This document shows, one piece after another, positions 17,183-25,581 of a stretch of 41,294 bases of DNA (within the stretch, counting starts at the first letter, position 1; each line of letters begins with the position of its first letter). The DNA lies in the NCBI GenBank assembly GCA_004292515.1, contig RDXB01000053.1, positions 1 to 41,294 on the forward strand, written 5' to 3'. The translations under genes were made by a program, and so were the position numbers. The stretch comes from Oscillatoriales cyanobacterium. Its GTDB lineage: Bacteria > Cyanobacteriota > Cyanobacteriia > CACIAM-69d. The notes under the pieces were generated by a model, which ran no database searches, had not been told where the DNA came from, and saw only the letters and a list, made by a program, of their open reading frames with translations.

Positions 17183-17396
17183 GACTGCTGTAACTAATAG
17201 CTGTAACTAGTAGCCGTAACCAATAAGCGAGGTAAAGGCTGTATCTCGTCGCTGGCCCCTCCCTTTTTCAGCGCCATCCTCCCATCGCTCAATCTGCACC
17301 AACTGCGATCAGGCTCGGCTGAGAGTCAGCCCCTCAGCCAGGTTGTGCCTGATTTTAATCTCTCTACCTTGCGCCTAGGGTGGACGATCGGCAGGC

Positions 17397-18758
17397 CTAA
17401 GTAGCCGGCTCAAACGTCAGAGCGCGACCTCGCGCGGCTTCGTTGATCTGGCCCTGCTCATAGGCCACCTGTCCACCAACGATCGTGTAGACCGGCCAGC
17501 CCGTCAGGTTCCAACCCTCAAAGGGACTCCAGCCACATTTCGAGAGCATCTCCTCCCGCAACACGGGGCGGTAGGTCTTCAAGTCCACCAACACTAAGTC
17601 CGCATCGAGTCCCGGAGCGATCGCCCCCTTATTGGGAATGCCAAAGCCCCGAGCCACATTGCTAGACATCCATTGCATCACTTGGGCCACCGTGCAGCGT
17701 CCTTGGGCCGCTTGGGTCAACATCAGCGGCAGGGATGTTTGCACCCCCGGCATTCCGCTGGGACTGTTGGGATAGGGTTGGGCCTTTTCCTCTAGGGTGT
17801 GGGGCGCGTGGTCGGTGGCGATGAAGTCGATCACCCCATCGAGCAGCGCTTGCCACAAAATTGCACAATCCTCGGGCGATCGCAGGGGCGGGTTCATTTG
17901 CGCGAACGTGCCGATCGTTTCGTAGGCTCCCACATCCAGCAACAAATGTTGGGGGGTAACTTCACAGGTCACCCAAGCGGGCTTCTCCTGACGCATCAGG
18001 ATGGCCTCATCCCCAGTGGACATATGCAGGATGTGCAGGCGGCGGCGGTGCTTGCGCGACAGCTTCAGGGCCAGTTGGGTGGCTTCCAGGGCGGCTTGGT
18101 TGTCTTGAATTTGCGAATGGATTGCCGGATCGGTGATCCCGGCAAACTGTTCGCGCCGCTGGCGAATCCGCGCCTGGTTTTCCGCATGAACGGCAATCAG
18201 GCGACCGTGACCGGGCCGATCGGGATCTTGCCCCATGCCAAAGAGGCGATCGAGCACTGGCTCTTCATCCACCAGCAAATCACCATGCATCGACCCCATA
18301 AAAATCTTGATCCCGCAAACCGGATTCGCCGTCAGCAAGTCCGGCAGGCCTTCCGCCGTGGCCCCAATGAAGAAGCCATAGTTGACCACGCACTTACTGG
18401 CAGCGCGATCGAGCTTGTCTTGCAAGGTCGCTTGGGTGGTGGTCAGGGGCTTGGTATTGGGCATTTCCAAGAACGACGTGACCCCGCCCTTGGCGCAGGC
18501 ATGGCTGGCGGTGCGGAGGTCTTCCTTGTACTCCAGTCCCGGCTCCCGAAAATGCACTTGGGGATCGATCGCCCCCGGCAATAGGGTCAATCCCGTCGCG
18601 TCGATTTCGCGGGCGATCTCGCCAACGTCTGTAGCATCAATTTCCGGCGCGACCCGGTGAATGCGATCGCCATCAATCCAAACATCCCCCTGCAAAAATG
18701 TGCCATCGGGCAGCAGAATCTGCGCATTCCGAATCAAAAGGGCAGGTCGATCAGTCAT
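17397..18758 (-). CDS. pyrC: Dihydroorotase
   Basis: A 453-aa amidohydrolase of the type I/allantoinase-like class. It closes carbamoyl aspartate to dihydroorotate in pyrimidine synthesis. Metal-site motifs: PGAIDPQVHFREPG (the HxR pair), GIKIFMGS with the lysine expected to be carboxylated, HILHMST, and the late Asp in DFIATDHAPHT. The ATG at 18758 is preferred: AAGGATGA lies about 12 bases upstream, and the alternative GTG at 18788 would bury it. No other pyr genes are adjacent. Confidence 0.93.
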   Translation of the reverse strand: MTDRPALLIRNAQILLPDGTFLQGDVWIDGDRIHRVAPEIDATDVGEIAREIDATGLTLLPGAIDPQVHFREPGLEYKEDLRTASHACAKGGVTSFLEMPNTKPLTTTQATLQDKLDRAASKCVVNYGFFIGATAEGLPDLLTANPVCGIKIFMGSMHGDLLVDEEPVLDRLFGMGQDPDRPGHGRLIAVHAENQARIRQRREQFAGITDPAIHSQIQDNQAALEATQLALKLSRKHRRRLHILHMSTGDEAILMRQEKPAWVTCEVTPQHLLLDVGAYETIGTFAQMNPPLRSPEDCAILWQALLDGVIDFIATDHAPHTLEEKAQPYPNSPSGMPGVQTSLPLMLTQAAQGRCTVAQVMQWMSSNVARGFGIPNKGAIAPGLDADLVLVDLKTYRPVLREEMLSKCGWSPFEGWNLTGWPVYTIVGGQVAYEQGQINEAARGRALTFEPAT

Positions 18759-18920
18759 AGAAAACGATTCATCCTTCGTGACAAGCACAGTAATTAGCCC
18801 ATGGAGGGCATTTTCCAGCTTGGCATTCTTGATTGAACCGCTGACCTAAATGTTTTGTTGAATTCAGATTTTGGGCATTTTGGGCCTTCGGGCTGGATGC
18901 TCGATGGTTTCAAGCCTTAC

Positions 18921-18970
18921 CAGTGAAGGGCGATCGACTTTGCCATGCAACTGGCGATCGCCCTTCACTG
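18921..18970 (-). terminator. 16-bp perfect hairpin downstream of the PEP-CTERM gene
   Basis: CAGTGAAGGGCGATCG (18921-18936) pairs perfectly with CGATCGCCCTTCACTG (18955-18970) around an 18-nt loop. It is placed between the end of the PEP-CTERM gene and the start of pyrC, both on the minus strand. There is no U-tract, so factor-independent termination is uncertain. Confidence 0.5.
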
Positions 18971-18972
18971 AG

Positions 18973-19012
18973 TTAGGTTCTCTAGGTTAGGTTCTCTAGG
19001 TTGGGTTCAGGG
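18973..19012. repeat. Tandem TTAGGTTCTCTAGG repeat
   Basis: A 14-bp unit (TTAGGTTCTCTAGG) occurs twice with a partial third ending in GGTTGGGTT, immediately beside the hairpin and 20-60 bp downstream of the PEP-CTERM gene. Confidence 0.7.
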
Positions 19013-19034
19013 ACAAATCCACAATCGCTGACGA

Positions 19035-19808
19035 TTAAGCACGCTGCCGGAGCGATCGCGCCCCCAAAACCCCGATCACGAGCAACCCCGTCAGGGCGAT
19101 CGGCTCGGGCGTAGACTCCGTAGGCGGCTTCACCTGTTTCAAGCTACCCACTGTCATGTTGTCGAAAGCAAAAACATCCCCCTGCCCGATCGTCATTGCA
19201 AAGGAGATGCTGCTAAAGGTTTCTTGAATCGACTCTGCGATTAATCCAAAGAACAGCACCGAGCCATCTGTGCTGCCACTGCGGCCGACCGTGTTGGGAA
19301 CCATAACCGACTGCGTTTGCCCCCCTGAGAGGTTCAGCACCAGTTGTCCACCAAAATCGCCCAGGTCAACCCCATAAAAACCAAAAGCTGCCACTGGATC
19401 GCTGAAGTTGACTGTAAACATCCCATTGGCGCTCACTTCCCAGAACTTCTGACCGGAAATGGCATAGCGCCCCGTCCCATTGGTCTGGCCCGATGTGACG
19501 GCCGAAATCCTGCCCGGCCCAGTCAGGGTAGCGGTGCCAGCGCCTGGGAAGGTGAGGCTGAGAGGCCCCCCTGCACCGTTGGGCAAACCCTCAAACGTCT
19601 CGGTGCCAACGCCAATTAGGTTTGACAGAAAACTTGCTTCGGCGCTGTTGGCATTTGGTGTGCTCAGTAGCGGTGAGGTGGCGCTGTTGTTGGGGTCTTC
19701 GCCAAAAAAGACTCGGTAAGCCTGGGCAGATGGGATTGGCCCCAAGGCGCTTGTGAGAATTGCCGCGCCGGTTGCCATCAAACTCAAAGCAGGTTTTAGG
19801 AAAGCCAT
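19035..19808 (-). CDS. PEP-CTERM sorting-signal protein
   Basis: A 257-aa exported protein. The signal peptide at residues 1-30 ends in SAQA. The body is rich in Gly, Ser and Thr with beta-strand patterns (VAAFGFYGVDLGDFGGQLVL). The C-terminus TPEPIALTGLLVIGVLGARS followed by LRQRA is a PEP motif, membrane helix and basic tail, the tripartite signal handled by exosortase. Such proteins are anchored transiently and then released to the exopolysaccharide layer. No exosortase is in this window. No catalytic motif is recognised. Confidence 0.85.
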   Translation of the reverse strand: MAFLKPALSLMATGAAILTSALGPIPSAQAYRVFFGEDPNNSATSPLLSTPNANSAEASFLSNLIGVGTETFEGLPNGAGGPLSLTFPGAGTATLTGPGRISAVTSGQTNGTGRYAISGQKFWEVSANGMFTVNFSDPVAAFGFYGVDLGDFGGQLVLNLSGGQTQSVMVPNTVGRSGSTDGSVLFFGLIAESIQETFSSISFAMTIGQGDVFAFDNMTVGSLKQVKPPTESTPEPIALTGLLVIGVLGARSLRQRA

Positions 19809-20032
19809 GATGAAGCGATGGGTCGATTTTGTGGAGAAGATGCGAGAAGTCGCCCTGCTGTTCTGACCATAGCCCCTTGATCCCTAAGTCGGTCAAGCGC
19901 CGCGATCGCACTTCACCAAAGATTCATATTCAGCTTCATCACATCCTCATAATTCTCACCACAATCCTCATCGATCGAGGTGGGATTCGGTATTCTGGGG
20001 AGGTGTTTTGTGGGCTGGGAGATCCAAGGGGC

Positions 20033-20782
20033 ATGGCAACAAAGCCACCCAAATCGGGCGGTTTAGGACGTTTTAGACCACGATCGCGATCGACCCCGGG
20101 TCGATCGCTCCAGACTAAAGCCAACACCCCACCGCGCTGGCCGATCAACCTTCAGCAGTGGCGATCGCGCCTGGCCCAGGGCTGGCCAGCCTTGTGGCCT
20201 TTGCGTCAACCCAGGGCTTGGGGGTCGGCGCTGGTGGTGGTGGCCACTATGGGGTGGTTGCGCTGGAGTGTGGTGGACTCTTACGCGGTGACCTTGCCGA
20301 CGATGGCCCCCACTCTGGAGCTGGGCGATCGCCTCCTAGTGGATAAATGGACTTACCACTGGCGCGAGCTGGAACGCGGCGATGTGATTGCTTTTAGTGC
20401 GCCCAAAACAGGCCTGTTGTCGGGGGGGGTGTTGGTGAATCGGGCGATCGCCCTGCCAGGCGATCGGGTGGAAATTCGGAAGGGGCAAGTGCTGGTGAAC
20501 GATCGCGCTGTGGAGGTCAATCGCGCTCCCCAGACTGGGGCGATCGCCAATACCCTCAGTGATGTGGCCCCGGTGCGGGTTCCGATCGAAACTTACTTTG
20601 TGATGGGTGACAATCGCGCCGCGCCGCCCTATTGGTTCCCCTATGGCTATGTGCCACACCAATCGGTTGTGGGGCGAGTTTGGGGGCGGTTTTGGCCCCT
20701 CGATCGCTGGCAAATGCCCTTGCCCCAGACCCAGCCCGTAGGTGCACCCAAACAGACCCCTTCCCCCATGCCGTCTCCCTGA
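20033..20782 (+). CDS. Signal peptidase I-like protein lacking both catalytic residues
   Basis: A 249-aa protein. A basic leader of about 55 residues and a membrane helix at about 65-82 (ALVVVATMGWLRW) precede an S26 fold: LPTMAPTLELGDRLLVDKW, ERGDVIAFSAP, LVNRAIALPGDRVEIRKG and YFVMGDNR. In active enzymes the nucleophile is the Ser before M-x-P-T and the base is the Lys before R-x-I-G-L-P-G. Here these are Thr90 (ACG) and Asn136 (AAT). The DSR after MGDNR is replaced by APPYWFPYG. It is therefore probably inactive as a peptidase, yet the frame is intact and the fold-defining residues are kept. AAGGGG precedes the ATG. An intact paralogue lies downstream. Confidence 0.85.
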   Translation: MATKPPKSGGLGRFRPRSRSTPGRSLQTKANTPPRWPINLQQWRSRLAQGWPALWPLRQPRAWGSALVVVATMGWLRWSVVDSYAVTLPTMAPTLELGDRLLVDKWTYHWRELERGDVIAFSAPKTGLLSGGVLVNRAIALPGDRVEIRKGQVLVNDRAVEVNRAPQTGAIANTLSDVAPVRVPIETYFVMGDNRAAPPYWFPYGYVPHQSVVGRVWGRFWPLDRWQMPLPQTQPVGAPKQTPSPMPSP

Positions 20783-20998
20783 GGTTGCCGCCGCTGTTGT
20801 CGATTGCTCCTAAGATTAAAAGCACCAGATTAAAAGCGCATGTTTGCAGCAGCGTGAACTCAAGGCTGATTCACTAGCCAATTGTCAATCTCCGATGAAT
20901 CCCGTTCCCTGCCGCTGCTGCCTGTCCCTTTCCCTGCGATGCTTCGGTATCCACGCTGCATCCCTGCGGACGCTCTACTGCATTTAGGATTTTGCCCC

Positions 20999-21670
20999 GT
21001 GACCGATCGACCCATTGCGCCACGCAACGAGCCATCCAAAACCACCAACCCCGAAAACACCTGGATCGAAGCAGCGAAAACCGTTGGACTGAGTATTATT
21101 TTGGCCCTGGGCATCCGCACCTACGTGGCCGAAGCGCGCTACATCCCCTCAGAGTCCATGGTTCCCACCTTGCTGGTGAACGATCGCCTAATTGTCGAAA
21201 AGCTGAATTACCGATTTGGGGGAGCACCCAAGCGAGGCGACATTGTGGTGTTTATGCCCACGGCAGAACTGCGCCGCCACAACCTGAAGGACGCTTTTAT
21301 TAAGCGCGTGATTGGCTTGCCCGGTGAAGTGGTGGAATTGCGGGATGGGCGGGTTTACGTGAACGGCCAAGTGCTGAATGAACCCTACGTGGCCCGAGAT
21401 GCGATGCTCTCGCCGTTGCAGTCGGCTGGCAATGGCGCTGCACCGACCCCGGCGGCTCCGGCCCAGCGCACGGAAACGAATGTGTGTGTGGGCGATCCGC
21501 AGCCCTTTTTGGCGCGGCCGGTGCGGGTTCCGCCGGGGTCTTATTTGGTGATGGGTGACAATCGCAACCGCAGCTACGACAGCCGCTGTTGGGGGGTGGT
21601 GTCTCAGGATTTGATTGTGGGGCAGGCGGTTTGGCGGTTTTGGCCCCTCAATCGGATGGGTGGCTTGTAG
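20999..21670 (+). CDS. lepB: Signal peptidase I
   Basis: A 223-aa serine protease that removes signal peptides of exported proteins at the cytoplasmic/thylakoid membrane. One N-terminal helix ([17 protein letters not shown]) leads to the active site: Ser53 in [11 protein letters not shown] and Lys102 in [11 protein letters not shown]; the [12 protein letters not shown] box is complete. An Ala/Pro-rich insertion of about 30 residues with one Cys ([15 protein letters not shown]...) lies between the Lys box and the MGDN box. The GTG at 20999 is chosen because homologues begin near here and AGGA lies about 9 bases upstream. An in-frame TTG (20882) and ATG (20939) would add sequence that does not look like protein. 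Confidence 0.92.
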   Translation: MTDRPIAPRNEPSKTTNPENTWIEAAKTVGLSIILALGIRTYVAEARYIPSESMVPTLLVNDRLIVEKLNYRFGGAPKRGDIVVFMPTAELRRHNLKDAFIKRVIGLPGEVVELRDGRVYVNGQVLNEPYVARDAMLSPLQSAGNGAAPTPAAPAQRTETNVCVGDPQPFLARPVRVPPGSYLVMGDNRNRSYDSRCWGVVSQDLIVGQAVWRFWPLNRMGGL

Positions 21671-21761
21671 TAGGCGGCTAGGGATTTTTGGGGATGGGGT
21701 TGATCTCGCTGCTCTGCATTTCAGACTGAGGCCAACGGGATCTTTAGTATTTTTGGGAGCT

Positions 21762-22274
21762 TTAGGGAGTTGGCCGGTGGCGATCGAGCGCATCGATCGC
21801 GTCGCCAAGGGCGGTGGTCAAATCATAGCGAGTTCGTTCGTGGGCCGATCGCTCGGCTTGCAAGGCCCGCACCAGTTGAGCCATCTGCTCCCGTAGTTGT
21901 CGGCATTCAATTTGGGCTTCGGCCAGGGTGGCCGGATTGGCGGCGGGCAGGCTGGTTTCAGGGGTAGCGGGGTTTGCTGTTGGGCGATCGGGTTGCTTGC
22001 TGAGTTCTTCGAGCAGGCTGTCAGGATTACCGCGCAGGCGATCGACTTCGGCCCGTAGGCGATCGAGCTGTTGTTGAAACTGGTCGCGATCGGCTCGGCG
22101 CTGTTGGGCTTCGGTGGTGTAGCGAGCCTGCCAGGAGTCGGCCGCTGCATAGGCCGCGTCGCGATCGCGCTTCAGATCCGCCACCTGTTGTTGCAAAGTC
22201 TGAATCTGTCCGATCCATTGGGTAACTTGTGCGTGGGACAACTGACCCACCACATCCGGCGTTAGCTCGCTCAT
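21762..22274 (-). CDS. Coiled-coil protein, conserved hypothetical
   Basis: A 170-aa protein with a long heptad-rich coiled coil at about residues 10-90 (QWIGQIQTLQQQVADLKRD, FQQQLDRLRAEVDRLRG). A Pro/Ala/Thr linker (PATPETSLPAANPATL) and a second coiled coil (IECRQLREQMAQLVRALQAE) follow. No signal peptide or enzyme motif. It is convergent with lepB and has its own ATG at 22274. Function unknown; a structural or adaptor role is the only inference the sequence allows. Confidence 0.75.
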   Translation of the reverse strand: MSELTPDVVGQLSHAQVTQWIGQIQTLQQQVADLKRDRDAAYAAADSWQARYTTEAQQRRADRDQFQQQLDRLRAEVDRLRGNPDSLLEELSKQPDRPTANPATPETSLPAANPATLAEAQIECRQLREQMAQLVRALQAERSAHERTRYDLTTALGDAIDALDRHRPTP

Positions 22275-22349
22275 GGGTAGTGACTGGGGAGAACGGGTAC
22301 TGGGGAGAACGGGTTACGCAGTCGCCAAGGTCGTAACCCGCCGAGCAAT

Positions 22350-22417
22350 CGATCGATATCGGTCGATATCGATCAATATCAATCGATATAGTGCTTCATA
22401 GTGCTTCATAGTGCTTC
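22350..22417. repeat. GATATCGATC-type and ATAGTGCTTC tandem repeats
   Basis: Several overlapping CGATATCGRTC-like units are followed by three perfect copies of ATAGTGCTTC (22388-22417), in the short gap between mltA and the coiled-coil gene. Confidence 0.8.
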
Positions 22418-22425
22418 TAGCTTTT

Positions 22426-23721
22426 CTAGTTCTTCAGCAGGAGATAAAACAGCCGCCCGCGCGATCCGGTTACGCCCGCACGGTTGCCCGCGATCGGCCC
22501 TGTGCCCATGAAGTAGTCCACCCGGCCGGGGCCAATCATGGCGCTACCGGTGTCTTGATCCAAGACAAACCGGCTGACGGTGCGATTGGTGGTGGTGTTG
22601 CGGCCGCTGGGGTAGGGCAGGGTGGTGTTGACCAAGGCCAAGGCTCCGGCGGGCATTAGGGATCGATCGGTGGCGATCGAGCGATCGGGTGTGACCGGCA
22701 ACCCTAAAGTACCGCTGGCCGGTGCGCCAAAGGTTTCTCGGAAAAAGATGAATCGCGTATTGCGCGGTAGGTAGTTATCCAACTCCTGGGGATGTTGCCG
22801 GAAGTAGCGAATCATCACCGGCAGGGTCAACCCTTCAAAGGGCAATTTGCCATCTTTGGCCAGTTCGCGGCCCACGCTGGTGTAGCCATAGCCGTTGTGG
22901 TTGGCATAGCCGACGGTCATCACCTGACCATTGGGCAGTTGCAGCCGGGCCGAGCCTTGGATATGCACCAAGAAGGCTTCTAGGCGATCGCTTAACCAAG
23001 CCAATTCACGGCCACGCAAGGGGCTACTGGTGCCTTGGCCGTCTTTGCCTTCGAGCACTTCCCGAGTAGGCATGGGTCGGGGCCAGCGATCGAGGTCGGC
23101 CGGTTCCGCATAGATCGGGTATCGATAGACGGCCGAAGGGGTGCGGCTGGCGCGATAAATCGGTTCGTAGTAGCCCGTGAAAAACACATCGCCGTTGCCG
23201 TCGCGGCCGACTGACTCATGGAGCATGAATTCCTGATCGACCAGGGCCGTGAGTTCCCGAGCCGATCGCGCCTGGGTCAGCAGTTGCCGAAATCGGCGCA
23301 GGCTCCGTTCCACTCGATCGCGCGTCACCCCCGGCACTGGGTAGTTTTGATAGGCCGTCGTCGCCGCCGGTGTCCGCAGATATTGCAAGCTGTAGTCGAT
23401 CGATTGCAGCAGGTTGCGGCGATCGCCTCGGGAGCCAAACAGTTGCTCATCGAGGCCAATCAGGGCGCTGATCGACCGGGCCGTCACGGGGCGCAGGGGC
23501 ACGCGCTGCTCTCGCGGGTCGGTGGGTGAGTTGCCTTGATGCAGGGTCGGCGGTTCCGGGCGAGGCGAGGGGCTTTGGGGGCTTTGGGCCCAGGTGGCAC
23601 AGTTGCTGATTAGGCCGGAGCCGATACTAAAAACCGCCCCGCACAGAGCGGCGCGGCTAAAGCGATTGAGGCGCGATCGGGTGGAAGTGGCGAGCAACGG
23701 CCAAGGGGAGGGAAAACGCAT
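22426..23721 (-). CDS. mltA: MltA-type membrane-bound lytic murein transglycosylase
   Basis: A 431-aa protein. The N-terminus MRFPSPWPLL...RFSRAALCGAVFSIGSGLI is a signal peptide or anchor; LISNC is a poor lipobox. The MltA domain spans about residues 110-330, with DVFFTGYYEPIYRASRTPS and VGYANHNGYGYTSVGREL. It is followed by a 3D domain (LDQDTGSAMIGPGRVDYFMG) whose Asp residues include the expected catalytic acid. The enzyme cleaves peptidoglycan glycan strands non-hydrolytically for wall turnover. The ATG at 23721 is chosen; the longer frame upstream has no signal-like sequence. Confidence 0.93.
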   Translation of the reverse strand: MRFPSPWPLLATSTRSRLNRFSRAALCGAVFSIGSGLISNCATWAQSPQSPSPRPEPPTLHQGNSPTDPREQRVPLRPVTARSISALIGLDEQLFGSRGDRRNLLQSIDYSLQYLRTPAATTAYQNYPVPGVTRDRVERSLRRFRQLLTQARSARELTALVDQEFMLHESVGRDGNGDVFFTGYYEPIYRASRTPSAVYRYPIYAEPADLDRWPRPMPTREVLEGKDGQGTSSPLRGRELAWLSDRLEAFLVHIQGSARLQLPNGQVMTVGYANHNGYGYTSVGRELAKDGKLPFEGLTLPVMIRYFRQHPQELDNYLPRNTRFIFFRETFGAPASGTLGLPVTPDRSIATDRSLMPAGALALVNTTLPYPSGRNTTTNRTVSRFVLDQDTGSAMIGPGRVDYFMGTGPIAGNRAGVTGSRGRLFYLLLKN

Positions 23722-23917
23722 TGGATTTGGGTGGGGTGAGGCGATGAAGCGAACTCGATCGATGGGCCAAGCGGCTGGAGCGCAGGGGATCGCATTGGGG
23801 ATCGACCGACTATTGCTACCAAATGATTGGGCGATCGCGCAAGCCCCCAACGCGATCGCTCCAACCCCATCAACCCTAGGGACGAAGTTTGAAACCTGCC
23901 CCTACTGCACTTAGAGG

Positions 23918-23950
23918 ACGTTTCGAGAACGTTTCGAGAACGTTTCGAGT
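23918..23950. repeat. Three tandem ACGTTTCGAGA units
   Basis: An 11-bp unit repeated three times (23918-23928, 23929-23939, 23940-23950), between mltA and the 118-bp element downstream. Confidence 0.85.
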
Positions 23951-23972
23951 GTGAATCTCAGCACCAGCACCA

Positions 23973-24090
23973 GTAGGGTGGGCAGCGCCCACCAGTCCCC
24001 CATGAATAGGAATCGACTAAGACCATCGTTCCTGATCTGGAATATGGTCACGTTGCCTTCGTGGCAGTTGGTGGGCATTGCTCACCCTAC
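23973..24090. mobile_element. 118-bp GTAGGGTGGGCA element, copy A
   Basis: GTAGGGTGGGCAGCGCCCACCA and its near-inverse at the right end (TGGTGGGCATTGCTCACCCTAC) bound a 118-bp non-coding stretch. Its reverse complement aligns over its whole length with 39781-39900, including interior blocks such as TCATGRGGGA and GGAACSATRGTCTTA. Two full copies with matching ends make it a small mobile repeat rather than a terminator. Confidence 0.75.
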
Positions 24091-24140
24091 TAGTGCAGCA
24101 AGCTGATTTTGATTGGTTTCGTTACTCAATCATTAGGGAG

Positions 24141-24262
24141 CAAGGGGCTTAAGCCCCTTGTCTAACACGATTGATTTCGCACAATTAACCCAGTGAATTA
24201 AAGCAGTTGCGCCACTACAGTTGCTACGCGATCCACCACCCGTCGAATCAGGGTTTTGGGCG
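24141..24262. repeat. Palindrome copy 6 with inverted arm
   Basis: An intact CAAGGGGCTTAAGCCCCTTG at 24141-24160. Eighty bases on, AATCAGGGTTTTGGG (about 24246-24260) is the reverse of the CCAAAACCCTGATT arm of the 6333-6475 element. So this is a rearranged member of the same family, lying just downstream of the 84-aa gene. The whole gap 23722-24289 has no gene. Confidence 0.65.
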
Positions 24263-24289
24263 ATGTTTTGGGCGGTTTGCCGACCAGCC

Positions 24290-24544
24290 CTAGAACGAGC
24301 GATCGATGCTGGAGTTAAACACCGGCTCCACCCGGATGCCAATCACCTGCGAAGGCCGCACCACCATATATTCCCCTTGCAAGTTTTGGATTGGCACGCT
24401 GATAAACGCCGCCGAATCTTGCTTAGGCACCAGATCGGTGCTGTACCACTTTTGGAATTCTTGGATCGTACGGAAGCGAACTTCCTCGCGGTGGCCACCC
24501 GCCATGAGGATATGCACCGCAAATTCGTCGGGTGTTCTCGGCAT
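24290..24544 (-). CDS. Small conserved cyanobacterial protein
   Basis: An 84-aa soluble protein: PRTPDEFAVHILMAGGHREE, VRFRTIQEFQKWY, AAFISVPIQNLQGEYMVVRP, then VIGIRVEPVF. The pattern resembles small hypothetical proteins widespread in cyanobacteria; no function is known to me. AGAAGGA lies about 9 bases before the ATG, a good ribosome binding site that supports the gene. It is transcribed towards the palindrome repeat. Confidence 0.75.
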   Translation of the reverse strand: MPRTPDEFAVHILMAGGHREEVRFRTIQEFQKWYSTDLVPKQDSAAFISVPIQNLQGEYMVVRPSQVIGIRVEPVFNSSIDRSF

Positions 24545-24723
24545 CGGCTTGGAATCCTTCTAAAACGAATGACGACTAAAACAACTAAGGCTAAGGACGA
24601 CGGACAATTGCGCCCCAATCACAGGGTGGTGCTAGCAACGGTCAGACAACCGGGCGATCGCCTCAAGGGTTGCTGCGGGGGCGAGAGGTTGCCCAGACTT
24701 TAGCACCAAATCCCGTGGCTTCT

Positions 24724-24755
24724 GGGATGGGCGATCGTCCGTCGCTGCCCATCCC
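24724..24755 (-). terminator. GGGATGGGC/GCCCATCCC hairpin
   Basis: A perfect 9-bp stem (24724-24732 and 24747-24755) with a 14-nt loop, 35 bp downstream of the 255-aa gene on the minus strand. No U-tract follows. It is in the 245-bp gap before the 84-aa gene. Confidence 0.45.
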
Positions 24756-24789
24756 GCTCGAATTTTAGCCGCTGATTAGCCCTTGAAGA

Positions 24790-25557
24790 TTAGCTTTCGG
24801 GCCACAGGCGCAAACGCCGCAAATTGCCCATAAGGGTTGTCTGGAGTTGCGATCGCAGGGCAGGATGATCGCGCCAAATTCCATGTTGATGGCGGGGCAA
24901 ATCAAAGGGAAATGATCCTCCCAAGTCCGATCGCCCCTGTTGCATCACCAAAATTTGCTCCGGTTTCTTGACCCCCAAGGCATAGCCCAAGGTCAACCCA
25001 ATAGCAGGACTCAACAAGGCGCGATCGGCAGCGCCCACCGCGATCGCTGTGCCATCGGCAATGAATAACAAACTACGCCGAATTTGTCTCAACAAAACTG
25101 CATTGGGGCGCAGGGAAGCACCGGTTTCTGGCAACAGTTCCGTAATACTGAGGGGAATGCGCGATCGCGAATTAATCTCTTCCAGTAATTCCGTTACGGC
25201 CTGTCGCAAAGCCAGACTTGACTCGGGGAAATCTGCCTGCAAAGCCAAGAAAATGGTTGGGTCTAATTGCGCTGCTACGTCGCGTTTTGTGAAGTAGATT
25301 TCTTGGCTATTTAAATCAATGTTGGCGATCGCATAGCCGCCACTCCCTTCGATGTAAAACTCAACCGTTTCACCATCCAAATAACGCGCAAACCAGGCTG
25401 ATTGCTTGACCGTTGCTAGATCATCCAAAAAATCCGCCCGCAGAGCCGATTTCAGCAAGCTATTTTTGCTGAGGCGCAGGTCATGGGGCCGCCGTTCCAA
25501 CTCCCGCAACGGTTCGTAGGATTCGAGATACCAAGCACGCAGGGCAATGATTGCCAT
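24790..25557 (-). CDS. Conserved hypothetical with a TIR/nucleoside-deoxyribosyltransferase-like C-terminus
   Basis: A 255-aa soluble protein. The N-terminal half (ALRAWYLESYEPLRELERRP, DLRLSKNSLLKSALRADFL, FYIEGSGGYAIANIDL) is not a domain I can name. The C-terminal half reads SLLFIADGTAIAVGAADRA, LLSPAIGLTLGYALGVKKPE, QILVMQQ, then FPFDLPRHQHGIWRDHPAL. This order (ADxT ... pNV-like ... ELGYA ... ILI ... PFDL) is the signature shape of nucleoside 2-deoxyribosyltransferase and TIR-like nucleotide-binding folds, but the usual E of ELGYA is T here. The ATG at 25557 has AGGAG five bases upstream. It may be linked to the downstream 84-aa gene. Confidence 0.7.
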   Translation of the reverse strand: MAIIALRAWYLESYEPLRELERRPHDLRLSKNSLLKSALRADFLDDLATVKQSAWFARYLDGETVEFYIEGSGGYAIANIDLNSQEIYFTKRDVAAQLDPTIFLALQADFPESSLALRQAVTELLEEINSRSRIPLSITELLPETGASLRPNAVLLRQIRRSLLFIADGTAIAVGAADRALLSPAIGLTLGYALGVKKPEQILVMQQGRSDLGGSFPFDLPRHQHGIWRDHPALRSQLQTTLMGNLRRLRLWPES

Positions 25558-25581
25558 GGAACTCCTGCCTTGTTGACTCAA

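Noticed and set aside
20882-20998. Longer N-terminus for lepB from TTG 20882 or ATG 20939
   Set aside because: The extra residues show no similarity to LepB leaders, while GTG 20999 gives the usual length and has AGGA upstream.
22350-22417. Short regular repeats as a possible CRISPR array
   Set aside because: Units of 10-12 bp are directly adjacent with no spacers, and no cas gene is present.
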